From Geomobilimonas luticola (GTDB taxonomy: Bacteria; Desulfobacterota; Desulfuromonadia; Geobacterales; Geobacteraceae), in the NCBI RefSeq assembly GCF_018476905.1, contig NZ_JAHCVK010000005.1, forward strand, positions 124,001-188,000: a stretch of 64,000 nucleotides of DNA, read 5' to 3'. Every line of letters starts with the position of its first letter. Within the stretch, counting starts at the first letter, position 1. Below the pieces are notes generated by a model that searched no databases, was not told where the DNA came from, and worked only from the letters and a program-made list of their open reading frames with translations. Shown here one piece after another: positions 35,051 through 43,672 of the stretch. The position numbers and the translations under genes were made by a program.

Positions 35051-36115
35051 TCACGTGGCTGCACCTGTTCGGCATGTTCTTTTTTTCTGCGGGATTTTAA
35101 ACGGAAAGTTTGCTTTATGATAATCTCCATCCCGCGGTTTGTAGTTTAAAAGCCCAAAGCGCCCAAAAGCGCGTTCGATATTTGTGTACAAAGAGCAATC
35201 TCTGCATAGTTCCGGTATGGTTTGCCGGGAGAATGACGTTCTGAATTCTTGTGCCTGAGGGCCGGTCCATGTTTCTTTAATCGTTTGGTGGCGCATATCT
35301 CCAATGATGTGGCGGGCGGCCCAGTCGACACACCCGCAACCCACAACGGTACCATCTGCATTGATACACAGCGTTGCCCACGGCGCTACGCAATCCTTTC
35401 GGACTGCCGTATTGTCTGCCTTCAACAACAGGGCTCCCGGAGGCAAATCTGCCTGCGTTATCATACCCCCCCATGAAAAGTAGTCCGTCCTGATTTCCTG
35501 GATTGCGAATGTTCTGCTTAGTCTGGCGAGTAGCTGATTTCCCGTACTATTTTTTGGGTTATTCGTTCTGAAATTCAAAGCCAGATTTATTGCAATACCG
35601 TTTTTATGTACGATGTCTTCAATTCTGAACAACTGGTCGATAACAACGTCAAAGGCGCTTATTCCATACATGAGGGCGTAATCCTCTTTGCTGAATCCTC
35701 CGATGGATATATCCAGACAATCGAATGTTTCCAAAAAGGTTTTCAGTTCATTGTCGGATAAATTCGATGCCCCGGCTAGCATAGTTGCAGTATGCAAAAT
35801 GAAGCGGTCCTTGAACTGCTTCAGAATTTCCAGTCGTTCCTTTAGACAGGTGTCGGAAAATATATCCGACTGCATTGAACATACCCCGACAGACCCACCG
35901 CCAATAGCGTAATAGTCTTCACATATTTTATTAAAGAGCCCCATATCCATTGTCGACCTGGCCCTCGTCGTCTTGCTGTTCGGGCAAAAGACGCAGCGTG
36001 AGGGACAAACGCTGGTGGTCTCAATGTTTATTTCTACCGGCCTGACATTCACAATAGTCATCATATGTCGCATGACTATAGGTCTGACCAGATTGTTTAC
36101 GGCATTTCTGAGCAT
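35051..36115 (-). CDS. Radical SAM/SPASM protein
   Basis: The 354-residue enzyme has the cluster motif CPSRCVFC (C37, C41, C44) and a C-terminal SPASM region with CVAPW, GTVVGCGCVDW and CRDCSLY. The GGEP-like position reads GVCSMQSDIF, which departs from the consensus, so SAM binding may differ. The coding DNA is noticeably richer in A+T than the flanking genes, suggesting recent acquisition. GGAGG lies 11 nt before the ATG. Confidence 0.87.
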   Translation of the reverse strand: MLRNAVNNLVRPIVMRHMMTIVNVRPVEINIETTSVCPSRCVFCPNSKTTRARSTMDMGLFNKICEDYYAIGGGSVGVCSMQSDIFSDTCLKERLEILKQFKDRFILHTATMLAGASNLSDNELKTFLETFDCLDISIGGFSKEDYALMYGISAFDVVIDQLFRIEDIVHKNGIAINLALNFRTNNPKNSTGNQLLARLSRTFAIQEIRTDYFSWGGMITQADLPPGALLLKADNTAVRKDCVAPWATLCINADGTVVGCGCVDWAARHIIGDMRHQTIKETWTGPQAQEFRTSFSRQTIPELCRDCSLYTNIERAFGRFGLLNYKPRDGDYHKANFPFKIPQKKRTCRTGAAT

Positions 36116-36179
36116 TTGAAATTACGCCTCCAGGATTACTCGAAACAATTGGGGCAGTTCACTGGATACATTCCGTTTA

Positions 36180-37244
36180 TCATGACACTGGTGATAATTT
36201 CTGCCGGTAATGGCGGAACCCTTTTTTATAGACGTGCAATAATAGCCGAAGTTTATCTGTCAATGATGGCGCAGTGCCGAAGTTATTGCATCTAAAGCAG
36301 ACGGATTGGAGCTGGGGTGTGGTTTTGCGGTTCAATGCCCGCAAGCGGGCATCGAGGTATTTGGGGCCATACCAGATGTCGTTGAATGATTCGTTGAGAA
36401 GGTCACCAAAGGCGCTTTCTTTATCTCTGGCCTCACAGCAGGGCAAAACGCTGCCATCTGCCATTACCACAACCCGGGTAAACAATTGGTGGCATATGCC
36501 TTGAAACAGTGGATAGCAATAGTCGCCTTTGTAGCAATCGCTGATGAAGGCTCCGTTCTGCGGTAACCAGTCACGTTTCCTCGCCCCAATGTCGTAGCAT
36601 TCATGGCGTGTATCAGGTTCATTGTCCCCGAGGCTGATAGGCCGCAGTTCGAGGGCTATTTTCAGGTCGGCGGCAACTTTCCGGGCGGCCGGTATTTCAT
36701 GTTCATTGTGTTTATTCACGAGAAACTGCCAAATGATGCGGGGCGCTTTGCTGCGGGATTTGTTTTTAGCGACAATCAGCCTCCTGATGTTGGACAGCAC
36801 CAGGGCACAGTCGCCGCCGACCCGGTATCGCGAGTACGTTTCTTGGGAGACCCCGTCGAGTGAAACAACCAACGTGTCCAGACCGGACGCGACCAACTCA
36901 TCGAAAAAGGCGTCCGGCTTTGCAAAGCTGAAGTGAGTGCTGGTCACGACTTTGATGTCCCGATTGCTGGCGTATCGGATCATGGCAAACAGTTCGGGGT
37001 TCAAGAAAGGTTCCCCCGAACGGTACAGGTCTATTGTCCTGAGGAACGGCATCTTGCCGAGTATTGCTGTGAACGTGTCCATCGGCATGATGACACGATC
37101 ATGGGTGATTATTTGAGCCCCGACGGGGCAGAGCGGACATTTCAACTGGCATACATTGCCTGCGGGATCGATATGGGCGCTATCGGGATAGGGCAGTCGG
37201 TCTGAGGTTAATAAATGGTCAATTATGCTTGCAAGGCTGGGCAT
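36180..37244 (-). CDS. Radical SAM/SPASM protein
   Basis: This 354-residue enzyme carries CQLKCPLC (C32, C36, C39), the SAM-binding LYRSGEPFLNPELF strand and VVSLDGVSQETY. The SPASM part has MADGSVLPCCEARD and VCFRCNN. This is the arrangement of SPASM proteins that oxidise or epimerise peptides or modify sugars, with no precursor peptide gene nearby. It is the first radical SAM gene after the flippase in transcription order. Confidence 0.9.
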   Translation of the reverse strand: MPSLASIIDHLLTSDRLPYPDSAHIDPAGNVCQLKCPLCPVGAQIITHDRVIMPMDTFTAILGKMPFLRTIDLYRSGEPFLNPELFAMIRYASNRDIKVVTSTHFSFAKPDAFFDELVASGLDTLVVSLDGVSQETYSRYRVGGDCALVLSNIRRLIVAKNKSRSKAPRIIWQFLVNKHNEHEIPAARKVAADLKIALELRPISLGDNEPDTRHECYDIGARKRDWLPQNGAFISDCYKGDYCYPLFQGICHQLFTRVVVMADGSVLPCCEARDKESAFGDLLNESFNDIWYGPKYLDARLRALNRKTTPQLQSVCFRCNNFGTAPSLTDKLRLLLHVYKKGFRHYRQKLSPVS

Positions 37245-37307
37245 TGATGCGCTTCCATCAGAATGACGAGAGATTTACCCCGTGGATTTCCCGGGTGGCC
37301 GGAAAGA

Positions 37308-38642
37308 CTACCAGATTTTGGGATAGATAATTGCTTTGCTTATCATGGCGCCGGTCCTGAATGTGGATTTGAATAAAAAACATGATCCATGCCCCGCGAA
37401 CCAGTAAGCAAAAATCGACGCAACAACTGCACCCATTCCGCCGTAGCGGGGAATGAGGAAATAACAAAGAACAATGTTCAGGATACACCCTGCGAGGGCT
37501 GATATAAAGTAGATTTTATACCAGTTCATGGATGCAAGAAATGTGCTCCTGGCTATTTCCAGGCTTGTGAAAAGATGGGCCCAGATCAACCAGGTCACCA
37601 TGAGGCCGGCCCTCGTATATGCCTCGCCGAACAAGCTGTCGACCAGCCACTGGGAACAGAGCGTCATTGGAATTGCGATGGCGTACGCCAGCAGTGCCAC
37701 CAAATTGTAGAATTTCTGCAGGCGCTCGTAGAACAGCTCGTCACTCACCTGCTTCGCCTTCACGATGCTTGGGTATACCGACCAGTAAATGGCATTCGGG
37801 ATGAATATCCAAACCTCCGAAAGGCGAACCGCAACCGCATATATACCGACTTCGTGACTTCCGCTCATTTCCTGAAGCATTACCTGATCGATTCGCTGAT
37901 AGATGCCAACGGAAACGAAGGAAAGCGCCAGCGGCAAGCTGTCTCGCAACAGGTTTTTTGCGGTCGCAAAGGTGGCATGCCATTTCTTGAAAGATCCCCC
38001 TGTCGCTCGATACGCAACAAGGAGGCCGGTGGCTGCGATTACCGTCTCAATGGTTACCACGATGGCAAAGGCGGTAAGGGGGGCCCTGGTCAGAATAAGG
38101 AGAACCCTAATGATGGTGCAGAGGGCAAAAGCAGCATTACGGGCGAGTACGGCATATTTCGTCTGAACCTGGGAATTAAACCATATATCTATGATGTTGA
38201 GAGACTGGAACAGGCTGCCGGCGGCGATGATGCCGACCAGCCAGTGAGTCAGGGAGTCGGCGGGGCGCAGTATCATTGCCGTCGCTGTTGCGGCGGCAAA
38301 GGCTGCAAAACCCCCTGCCAGCTTGACGGCAAAGGCTGTCCCCAGCGTCTCGTCCTTGTTCTCCGGATCGCGAACGACATTGCGAACCACAATTTCGTCA
38401 AGACCAAGAGTTACAAGTGGGACAAAGAGTCCGGCAAATGCGAGGGCATAACTGAGCAGACCAAAGTTTTCAGGGCCGAGATAGCGGGCTATCCAGACGT
38501 TGACGAACAGCCCTACGCCCATGCGCAGAATCTTTTCGAACATGAGCCAGCCGCTGTTGCCGATGGCCTTCTGGAGTTGTTGCCGCCCATCCAGTTTTTC
38601 CCGAAGGATTCCGGGCAGGTATTTGGTCCAGGCTGCGTTCAT
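37308..38642 (-). CDS. Wzx-type polysaccharide flippase (MOP superfamily)
   Basis: The 444-residue protein has about twelve helices and the start of a Wzx/RfbX transporter, NSGWLMFEKILRMGVGLFVN then ARYLGPENFGLLSYA. It would flip undecaprenyl-linked repeat units across the inner membrane. ATG overlaps the GT9 stop (38639-38642). No polymerase (Wzy) or chain-length regulator is recognised in the window, so the cluster is either partial or uses other export enzymes. Confidence 0.92.
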   Translation of the reverse strand: MNAAWTKYLPGILREKLDGRQQLQKAIGNSGWLMFEKILRMGVGLFVNVWIARYLGPENFGLLSYALAFAGLFVPLVTLGLDEIVVRNVVRDPENKDETLGTAFAVKLAGGFAAFAAATATAMILRPADSLTHWLVGIIAAGSLFQSLNIIDIWFNSQVQTKYAVLARNAAFALCTIIRVLLILTRAPLTAFAIVVTIETVIAATGLLVAYRATGGSFKKWHATFATAKNLLRDSLPLALSFVSVGIYQRIDQVMLQEMSGSHEVGIYAVAVRLSEVWIFIPNAIYWSVYPSIVKAKQVSDELFYERLQKFYNLVALLAYAIAIPMTLCSQWLVDSLFGEAYTRAGLMVTWLIWAHLFTSLEIARSTFLASMNWYKIYFISALAGCILNIVLCYFLIPRYGGMGAVVASIFAYWFAGHGSCFLFKSTFRTGAMISKAIIYPKIW

Positions 38643-39577
38643 GGTCGCAGGCTTCCCATGACCTCAACTGGCGACGGCCAACCCGAAAGAATCTGATCCG
38701 ACCAGTAACCCGCGACCGGCCGGTAGCCGCGGGGGCTGGATGGCGACGACAGGGCCGTTACGCCGGGCGGCAGCCATTCCGCAATATTCGAACAGCGCGA
38801 CAATGCCAGGGTTCGGCACCCCAGATATGCGGCCAGGTGCATCGGCCCCGAGTCATTGGTGATGACGCATCGGCTGTTGCGCAGATGCGCCACCAGTTCC
38901 GGCCATGCCGGCCTTTGCACCATAGCATCTGAGATCCCCGATGGAAGCTGGTCCCTGGGGCCGGCCAGGATCTCTACGAGGTTCCCTGCTTTCTTCAAAA
39001 GCGCTGCCAGTTCGCCCACATGGGGATACTGTTTGGAGCGCCATTGTGCGCCGACGTGAATCACTACGGGGGCATTTTCCTGTTTCTCCGGGTGGGCGAG
39101 GCAGGCCCGTTCGAGCGAACTGAAAGGGATACCGACGGCTTTGGCCCAGGCGCAGTAGCGATTGCGCACACCCAGATAGCCATGTTTGAAGGGCAGGTCA
39201 AACAGGGATAGTTTCCGGGCACAAAATGGCAGCCAACCGCTGAAATTGAAGGTCGCTCCTCGAATAATCCTGTGCGCCGCAACCCAATCGCGAATATCGC
39301 CGCGAATGCTGATTACCTCTGTTATGTGGTGTGTGTCGGATTTTAATGCAGTTACTGTTGAAATGGCGTCCCCGAGAGAGAAGAGCTTTTTGTCGGTACG
39401 CCAGACATAGGGAAGATCCAGAGGCAGCAGGTTGAGCGAGCCGTTGGATGCCAGTTGCAGTACTTCATGCCAGCGACTGTTACATGCAAGGATTATGCGG
39501 TCAGGGGTGAGTCTGGCGATGGAAGCGGCGATGATGGCATCGCCGAGGTTCCAGGGTTCAAAGAGCAAGATCACCAT
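38639..39577 (-). CDS. Glycosyltransferase family 9 protein (heptosyltransferase-like)
   Basis: The 312-residue GT-B protein has FEPWNLGDAIIAA (the GDxx start motif of GT9), VVIHVGAQWRSKQYP in the donor domain and the highly typical TNDSGPMHLAAYLGCRTLAL. GT9 enzymes usually add heptose to LPS core, so this gene ties the cluster to lipopolysaccharide or a related glycan. GGAG lies just before the ATG. Confidence 0.92.
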   Translation of the reverse strand: MVILLFEPWNLGDAIIAASIARLTPDRIILACNSRWHEVLQLASNGSLNLLPLDLPYVWRTDKKLFSLGDAISTVTALKSDTHHITEVISIRGDIRDWVAAHRIIRGATFNFSGWLPFCARKLSLFDLPFKHGYLGVRNRYCAWAKAVGIPFSSLERACLAHPEKQENAPVVIHVGAQWRSKQYPHVGELAALLKKAGNLVEILAGPRDQLPSGISDAMVQRPAWPELVAHLRNSRCVITNDSGPMHLAAYLGCRTLALSRCSNIAEWLPPGVTALSSPSSPRGYRPVAGYWSDQILSGWPSPVEVMGSLRP

Positions 39578-39586
39578 ACACTCCAG

Positions 39587-40012
39587 CTATTTCAGTTTCT
39601 TGTAGCGAGCGGGCGTGTATCCGCTTACCTTCATGGTGAATTTGTTGCCCTTCAATTCCACTCCGTAGGCAATGGGTGCCTTCGACCAGTCACTCTGCGA
39701 GTTCCCCATCATGGCCAGCATGATGTCCATCCCCTTCAGTTCCGGGTTCTTCGCGGTTGCAGCCTCGGCTTCTGCCGGCGTCGGATTGACTTTGTACCTG
39801 AACGGCATCGGCATATTGGCTGATATCATTTTCCCGTCGGCGGTAAAATCTATCTGCTTGCCGACAAAGGGGCAGGGCTTGCCATCTTTGCCCATGGCAT
39901 TTTCAACCAGCTTCCAGGTGCCGACAAGTGCTGCTTTGTCCAGAGCCACTGCTGCTGATGCCATTGACATGACGATTGCCAGTGCTGAAAAAAACAGAAT
40001 TATGCGATTCAT
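39587..40012 (-). CDS. Small exported protein of unknown function
   Basis: The 141-residue product has a clear signal peptide (IILFFSALAIVMSMASAAVA, cleaved near VALD). The mature part starts KAALVGTWKLVENAMGKDG, a GTWK opening seen in lipocalin-like beta-barrels, and ends in ARYKKLK. I cannot name the family. It sits between two glycosyltransferases in the minus-strand cluster, with GGGGAG 10 nt before the ATG. Confidence 0.72.
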   Translation of the reverse strand: MNRIILFFSALAIVMSMASAAVALDKAALVGTWKLVENAMGKDGKPCPFVGKQIDFTADGKMISANMPMPFRYKVNPTPAEAEAATAKNPELKGMDIMLAMMGNSQSDWSKAPIAYGVELKGNKFTMKVSGYTPARYKKLK

Positions 40013-40041
40013 AAGCAGATGTTCTCCCCTGGTTTATTTTG

Positions 40042-41019
40042 CTACTGTTTCTCCCGGATGCCGGGATGAGGGTCTGTTGGACCGGGGTGTTCCAGTTTCT
40101 TGACTCGATACTGGACGTCTTCCATCAGTCGGCGGTTTACCGCCAGGAGGTCGGCCAGGAAAGCGGTCAGTATGGTCTGGAAGCCGACGCCGAGCAGTAT
40201 GGATGATAATATCAGCGACTGCACATGCCCGCCACCATCGCCGGTAACGTAATAGTACAGGAATCTGGCTCCTCCGAGCAAGCCGAGCGAGAGGGCCGTC
40301 AACCCCACTGACATGAAGAATCTGAACGCCTTGTACACGACAAAGATCCTGACGATCGTGACCAGGGACTTTCTGATGTAGGATGAATTGCTCTTTACCA
40401 GACGCGACGGACGCAGTGAGCTGTTGACGCGTACCGGGACCGATGCCGTGGCAATGTTCTTCTGGCCCGCCTGGATTATGGTTTCCAGCGTATAGGTGTA
40501 GTCATTGAAAACATTGAAACGCATGGCGGCTTCGCGGGTCATGGCCCGGAATCCGCTTGGCGCGTCGGGAATGGTTGTCTTGCTGACAAAGCGGACGATG
40601 GTGCTGCCGGCCTTTTGCAACATCTTCTTCGTCAGCGAAAAAGACTCGATTTCGTCGATGGGACGGGCACCGATAACCACATCGGCGCTCCCTGCGAGAA
40701 TAGGGGCGACCAGGGCCGGAATATCGGCGGCCAGGTACTGGTTGTCGGCATCGGTGTTGACGATGACATCGGCGCCGAGCTTGATGCAGCTGTCCAGTCC
40801 GGCCATAAAGGCTCGGGCCAGTCCCTGGTTTTTGGTGAAGCTGACAACATGGTCCGCACCGTTATTCAGGGCAACCTCTGCGGTTCCGTCAGTGCTGCCG
40901 TCGTTGATGACCAGCCATTCCACGCGGTCAAATCCTGGTATTTCACGCGGCAGATCTTTCAGGGTAACGGGCAGAGCCGCTGCCTCATTGAAGCATGGTA
41001 TCTGGATGATGAGTTTCAT
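40042..41019 (-). CDS. Family 2 glycosyltransferase, DPM1/GtrB-like with C-terminal membrane helices
   Basis: The 325-residue enzyme starts with KLIIQIPCFNEAAALPVTL and has INDGSTDGTAE and the DXD motif in VNTDADNQYL, followed by SGFRAMTREAAMRF. Two helices at about 236-262 and 270-295 anchor it. This is the polyprenyl-phosphate sugar synthase type, which would supply the lipid-linked sugars used by GT-C enzymes such as those at 19531-24475. It is the first gene of the long minus-strand cluster. Confidence 0.9.
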   Translation of the reverse strand: MKLIIQIPCFNEAAALPVTLKDLPREIPGFDRVEWLVINDGSTDGTAEVALNNGADHVVSFTKNQGLARAFMAGLDSCIKLGADVIVNTDADNQYLAADIPALVAPILAGSADVVIGARPIDEIESFSLTKKMLQKAGSTIVRFVSKTTIPDAPSGFRAMTREAAMRFNVFNDYTYTLETIIQAGQKNIATASVPVRVNSSLRPSRLVKSNSSYIRKSLVTIVRIFVVYKAFRFFMSVGLTALSLGLLGGARFLYYYVTGDGGGHVQSLILSSILLGVGFQTILTAFLADLLAVNRRLMEDVQYRVKKLEHPGPTDPHPGIREKQ

Positions 41020-41113
41020 AGGCGTTTCCCGCTATTTTTCACACGGCATGCTTGCCGGAAATGGCTGGATTTTATGGCTGTATCATGCTAGTGTTCCATG
41101 TGATTTGTCAGAA

Positions 41114-42619
41114 ATGCAACGTACTGTATTTCAAGGGAGATGTCGAATAAAAACCGCCGCAACCCCCAAGAAAGTCCTGTTTGTAACCCCTCCTTATCAC
41201 AGTGGCGTGGATGAAATTGCCGGCCGCTGGATTCCCCTCGGTTTGGTCTATCTTGCCGGTGCCGCCCGTCTGGCGGGTCTGGATGCAGGTATCTACGATG
41301 CCATGGCCAAGGGGCATGCCTATCCCGAGATCGAGCACCGTCTTCGCGAATCCATGGCGGATTACGTGGCCTCCACCGCGATTACCGCTACCATCAATGA
41401 CGCGGTCAAGACCCTTGACCTGGCCAAGAGGACCAACCCGGATACCGTAACCATCCTGGGGGGCGTGCACCCGACTTTCATGTCTGAAGAGGTGCTGGCA
41501 AGCTCTGCCGCTGTTGATTACGTCATCATCGGCGAGGGCGAGGTCACGTTCCGGCATCTGCTGGAGGTGCTGGAGGCTGGCGGCGATCCGGCAACGGTTG
41601 CCGGCATTGCCTTCCGACGGGATGGAACGGTCGTCAAGACCGGCAGGCGTTCCCCCATGGATGCCATTGATGATCTCCCGGCCGCGTGGGATCTGCTCGA
41701 CTGGGGGGACTATTACAGTCTGGTGATTCCCGACTCCCGCCTGGGGGCGATCAGTACCTCCCGGGGGTGTGATCATGACTGCACATTCTGCTCCCAGCAG
41801 AAGTTCTGGGAACAGTCCTGGCGCGCCCGGGACCCCCGGAAGGTGGCCGACGAGCTGGAATATCTGCATACGATGCACCGCGTCAATGTTTTCATGATTA
41901 CCGATGAGCATCCCACCCACAGCCGGGACCGTTGGGAGGCCCTGCTCGATGCCGTTATCGCCAAGGATATGCCGGTATATCTCTTGATGGAAACCAGGGC
42001 CGCGGATATCATCCGGGACAGGGACATCCTCTGGAAGTACCGCAAGGCAGGCATCATCTATCTATCAACCGGGATCGAGACAGCCGACCAGGCTGTCCTC
42101 GATGCAGTGAACAAAGGGATGCTTCTGAGTGAAGTCCGGCAGGTCTTTGATCTCCTTCGCGAGCAGGAGATCGTGTCCGAGGCGTCGTTCATGGTCGGTT
42201 TTCCCGACGAAACGTCCGAGAGCATAAAGAAGACCATGCAGCTGGCCCAGCAGTACAACCCCGACATTGCGAACTTTTTTACGTTCACCCCCTGGCCGTA
42301 TGCAGAAGGGTACCATGACCTCAATCCCCTTGTGCGGGTCCACGATTATGCAAAATACAACATGGTCGATCCTGTCATTGAGCCCCGCAACATGAGCATG
42401 CTCCAGATAGAAGTTGCCATAGCCGACGGCTACCGCAATTTTTACATGGGCAAGATAGTAGAATACATGACCATGAAGGCCGGCTTCAGGCGTGACTATC
42501 TGATGCGCATCACCAAGCTGTTCATGAGCAGTCACTTTGTCATGAGAAAACTGGGAATCGGCATACTTGGCAAGATTCCGGCGACAATTGATGCGATGAA
42601 AATGAAATCCAGGGGATGA
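41114..42619 (+). CDS. B12-binding-domain radical SAM protein, BchE-like (copy 1)
   Basis: The 501-residue enzyme has a cobalamin-type domain (residues 20-170; VLFVTPPYHSG, ILGGVHPTF, VIIGEGEVTF) and a radical SAM barrel with C219, C223 and C226 in CDHDCTFC, followed by SQQKFW. The DXHXXG histidine that ligates cobalamin in the classic family is missing: the site reads YDAMAKG. BchE-group proteins perform anaerobic oxidations and methylations. The ATG at 41114 is the only reasonable start but has no ribosome-binding site; the longer frame is antisense to the GT2 gene. It is closely related to the protein at 44932. Confidence 0.88.
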   Translation: MQRTVFQGRCRIKTAATPKKVLFVTPPYHSGVDEIAGRWIPLGLVYLAGAARLAGLDAGIYDAMAKGHAYPEIEHRLRESMADYVASTAITATINDAVKTLDLAKRTNPDTVTILGGVHPTFMSEEVLASSAAVDYVIIGEGEVTFRHLLEVLEAGGDPATVAGIAFRRDGTVVKTGRRSPMDAIDDLPAAWDLLDWGDYYSLVIPDSRLGAISTSRGCDHDCTFCSQQKFWEQSWRARDPRKVADELEYLHTMHRVNVFMITDEHPTHSRDRWEALLDAVIAKDMPVYLLMETRAADIIRDRDILWKYRKAGIIYLSTGIETADQAVLDAVNKGMLLSEVRQVFDLLREQEIVSEASFMVGFPDETSESIKKTMQLAQQYNPDIANFFTFTPWPYAEGYHDLNPLVRVHDYAKYNMVDPVIEPRNMSMLQIEVAIADGYRNFYMGKIVEYMTMKAGFRRDYLMRITKLFMSSHFVMRKLGIGILGKIPATIDAMKMKSRG

Positions 42620-42634
42620 CAGGGTAATTGGCGT

Positions 42635-42943
42635 ATGGAACCCCGGCTACTTGCAGAAAAAATGGCATCCGGACAGCCTCCGACAGTGATAGACGTCCGC
42701 ACGGGATTTGAGTTCAAGGCTGGCCATATTCCCGGTGCGATCAACGCGCCGGTCTGGAAAATACTGCTGCGACTGGTTTCGCTCCCCCAGGATAAAAACG
42801 CCGAACTTGTCGTGCTGTGCGAGCTTGGCCCCCGTGCCATGATGGGCAAGGCGCTGCTCGGCTTCCTCGGTTTCCGCAAGGTCACGCTTCTTGCGGGTCA
42901 CATGGCTGCCTGGCGGCGTTCAGGTCTTCCCGTAGTTCATTGA
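42635..42943 (+). CDS. Rhodanese-like domain protein
   Basis: The 102-residue single-domain protein has the rhodanese start VIDVRTGFEFKAGHIPGAINA and the active-site cysteine C62 in VVLCELGPRAMM. The active loop is longer and less polar than the usual CxxGxRS loop, so the substrate may not be thiosulfate. It is cytosolic, 15 nt after the radical SAM gene and 15 nt before the response regulator, so probably in one operon with both. A role in sulfur delivery to radical SAM clusters is conceivable but speculative. Confidence 0.88.
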   Translation: MEPRLLAEKMASGQPPTVIDVRTGFEFKAGHIPGAINAPVWKILLRLVSLPQDKNAELVVLCELGPRAMMGKALLGFLGFRKVTLLAGHMAAWRRSGLPVVH

Positions 42944-42958
42944 TTCGGAGAAAATGGC

Positions 42959-43672
42959 ATGTCCCAGTCCATCGGCAACCAGGGAACGGTGTTGATCGTA
43001 GAAGACGACCGCAATACCGCCGCGCTGGTCGCAACGTATCTCGAACGGGAGGGGTTCTCGACGGTTGTTGTCCACGACGGTGGGGAGGCGCTCCAGGCCG
43101 CCGACGACTGCAATCCCGTTTTCGTCATCCTCGATGTCATGCTGCCGAACGTTGACGGCTGGGAGATTTGCGGGGGTCTGCGGAAAAGTTCCGATGTCCC
43201 CGTCCTGATGCTTACGGCAAGGGAAGAGGAGGTCGACCGGGTTGCGGGCCTGGCCATGGGGGCGGACGACTACGTCGTAAAGCCGTTCAGCCCCCGCGAG
43301 CTGGTGGAACGGGTCAAGGCGATCCTGCGCCGCATCAGGCCGGTTTCGCCCGCCATGACGACAACTCTCTCGTTTGCCGGGCTGGAGTTGGATCCCGAGA
43401 AGCGCAGGGTCACCCGCGATGGAAAACCTGTTCCCCTGACAACGTGGGAGTACAAACTTCTGTACGCCCTGATGAGCTCTCCCGGGAAGGCCCTTTCCCG
43501 TGAGGAACTTCTGAGTCAGTGCTATCGGAACAGCGAGGCGGTTATCGACCGGGTCATCGACGTGCACATCGGCAAACTCCGTCAAAAGATCGAGGATGAT
43601 CCTGCCACCCCCCGTTTCATCCTGACCGTGCGTGGCCATGGCTATTCTTTCAGCGACGGGGCACAACGATGA
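42959..43672 (+). CDS. OmpR-family two-component response regulator
   Basis: The 237-residue regulator has a receiver with acidic pocket D16/D17, phosphoacceptor D59 (VILDVMLP) and the conserved Lys in VVKPFSPREL. The winged-helix output domain covers about residues 130-232 (WEYKLLYALMSSPGKALSREEL, ending RGHGYSF). GGAG sits 8 nt before the ATG. It overlaps the kinase gene by 4 nt. A possible target site is the direct repeat at 44822-44839. Confidence 0.95.
   Translation: MSQSIGNQGTVLIVEDDRNTAALVATYLEREGFSTVVVHDGGEALQAADDCNPVFVILDVMLPNVDGWEICGGLRKSSDVPVLMLTAREEEVDRVAGLAMGADDYVVKPFSPRELVERVKAILRRIRPVSPAMTTTLSFAGLELDPEKRRVTRDGKPVPLTTWEYKLLYALMSSPGKALSREELLSQCYRNSEAVIDRVIDVHIGKLRQKIEDDPATPRFILTVRGHGYSFSDGAQR

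Noticed and set aside
37575-38696. Plus-strand 373-codon frame opposite the flippase
   Set aside because: The flippase on the minus strand is unmistakable; the frame has repetitive Asn/Gly/Lys composition and no domain.
40505-41113. N-terminal extension of the first BchE-like gene
   Set aside because: The extension is antisense to the GT2 gene at 40042-41019; radical SAM homology begins only after 41114.
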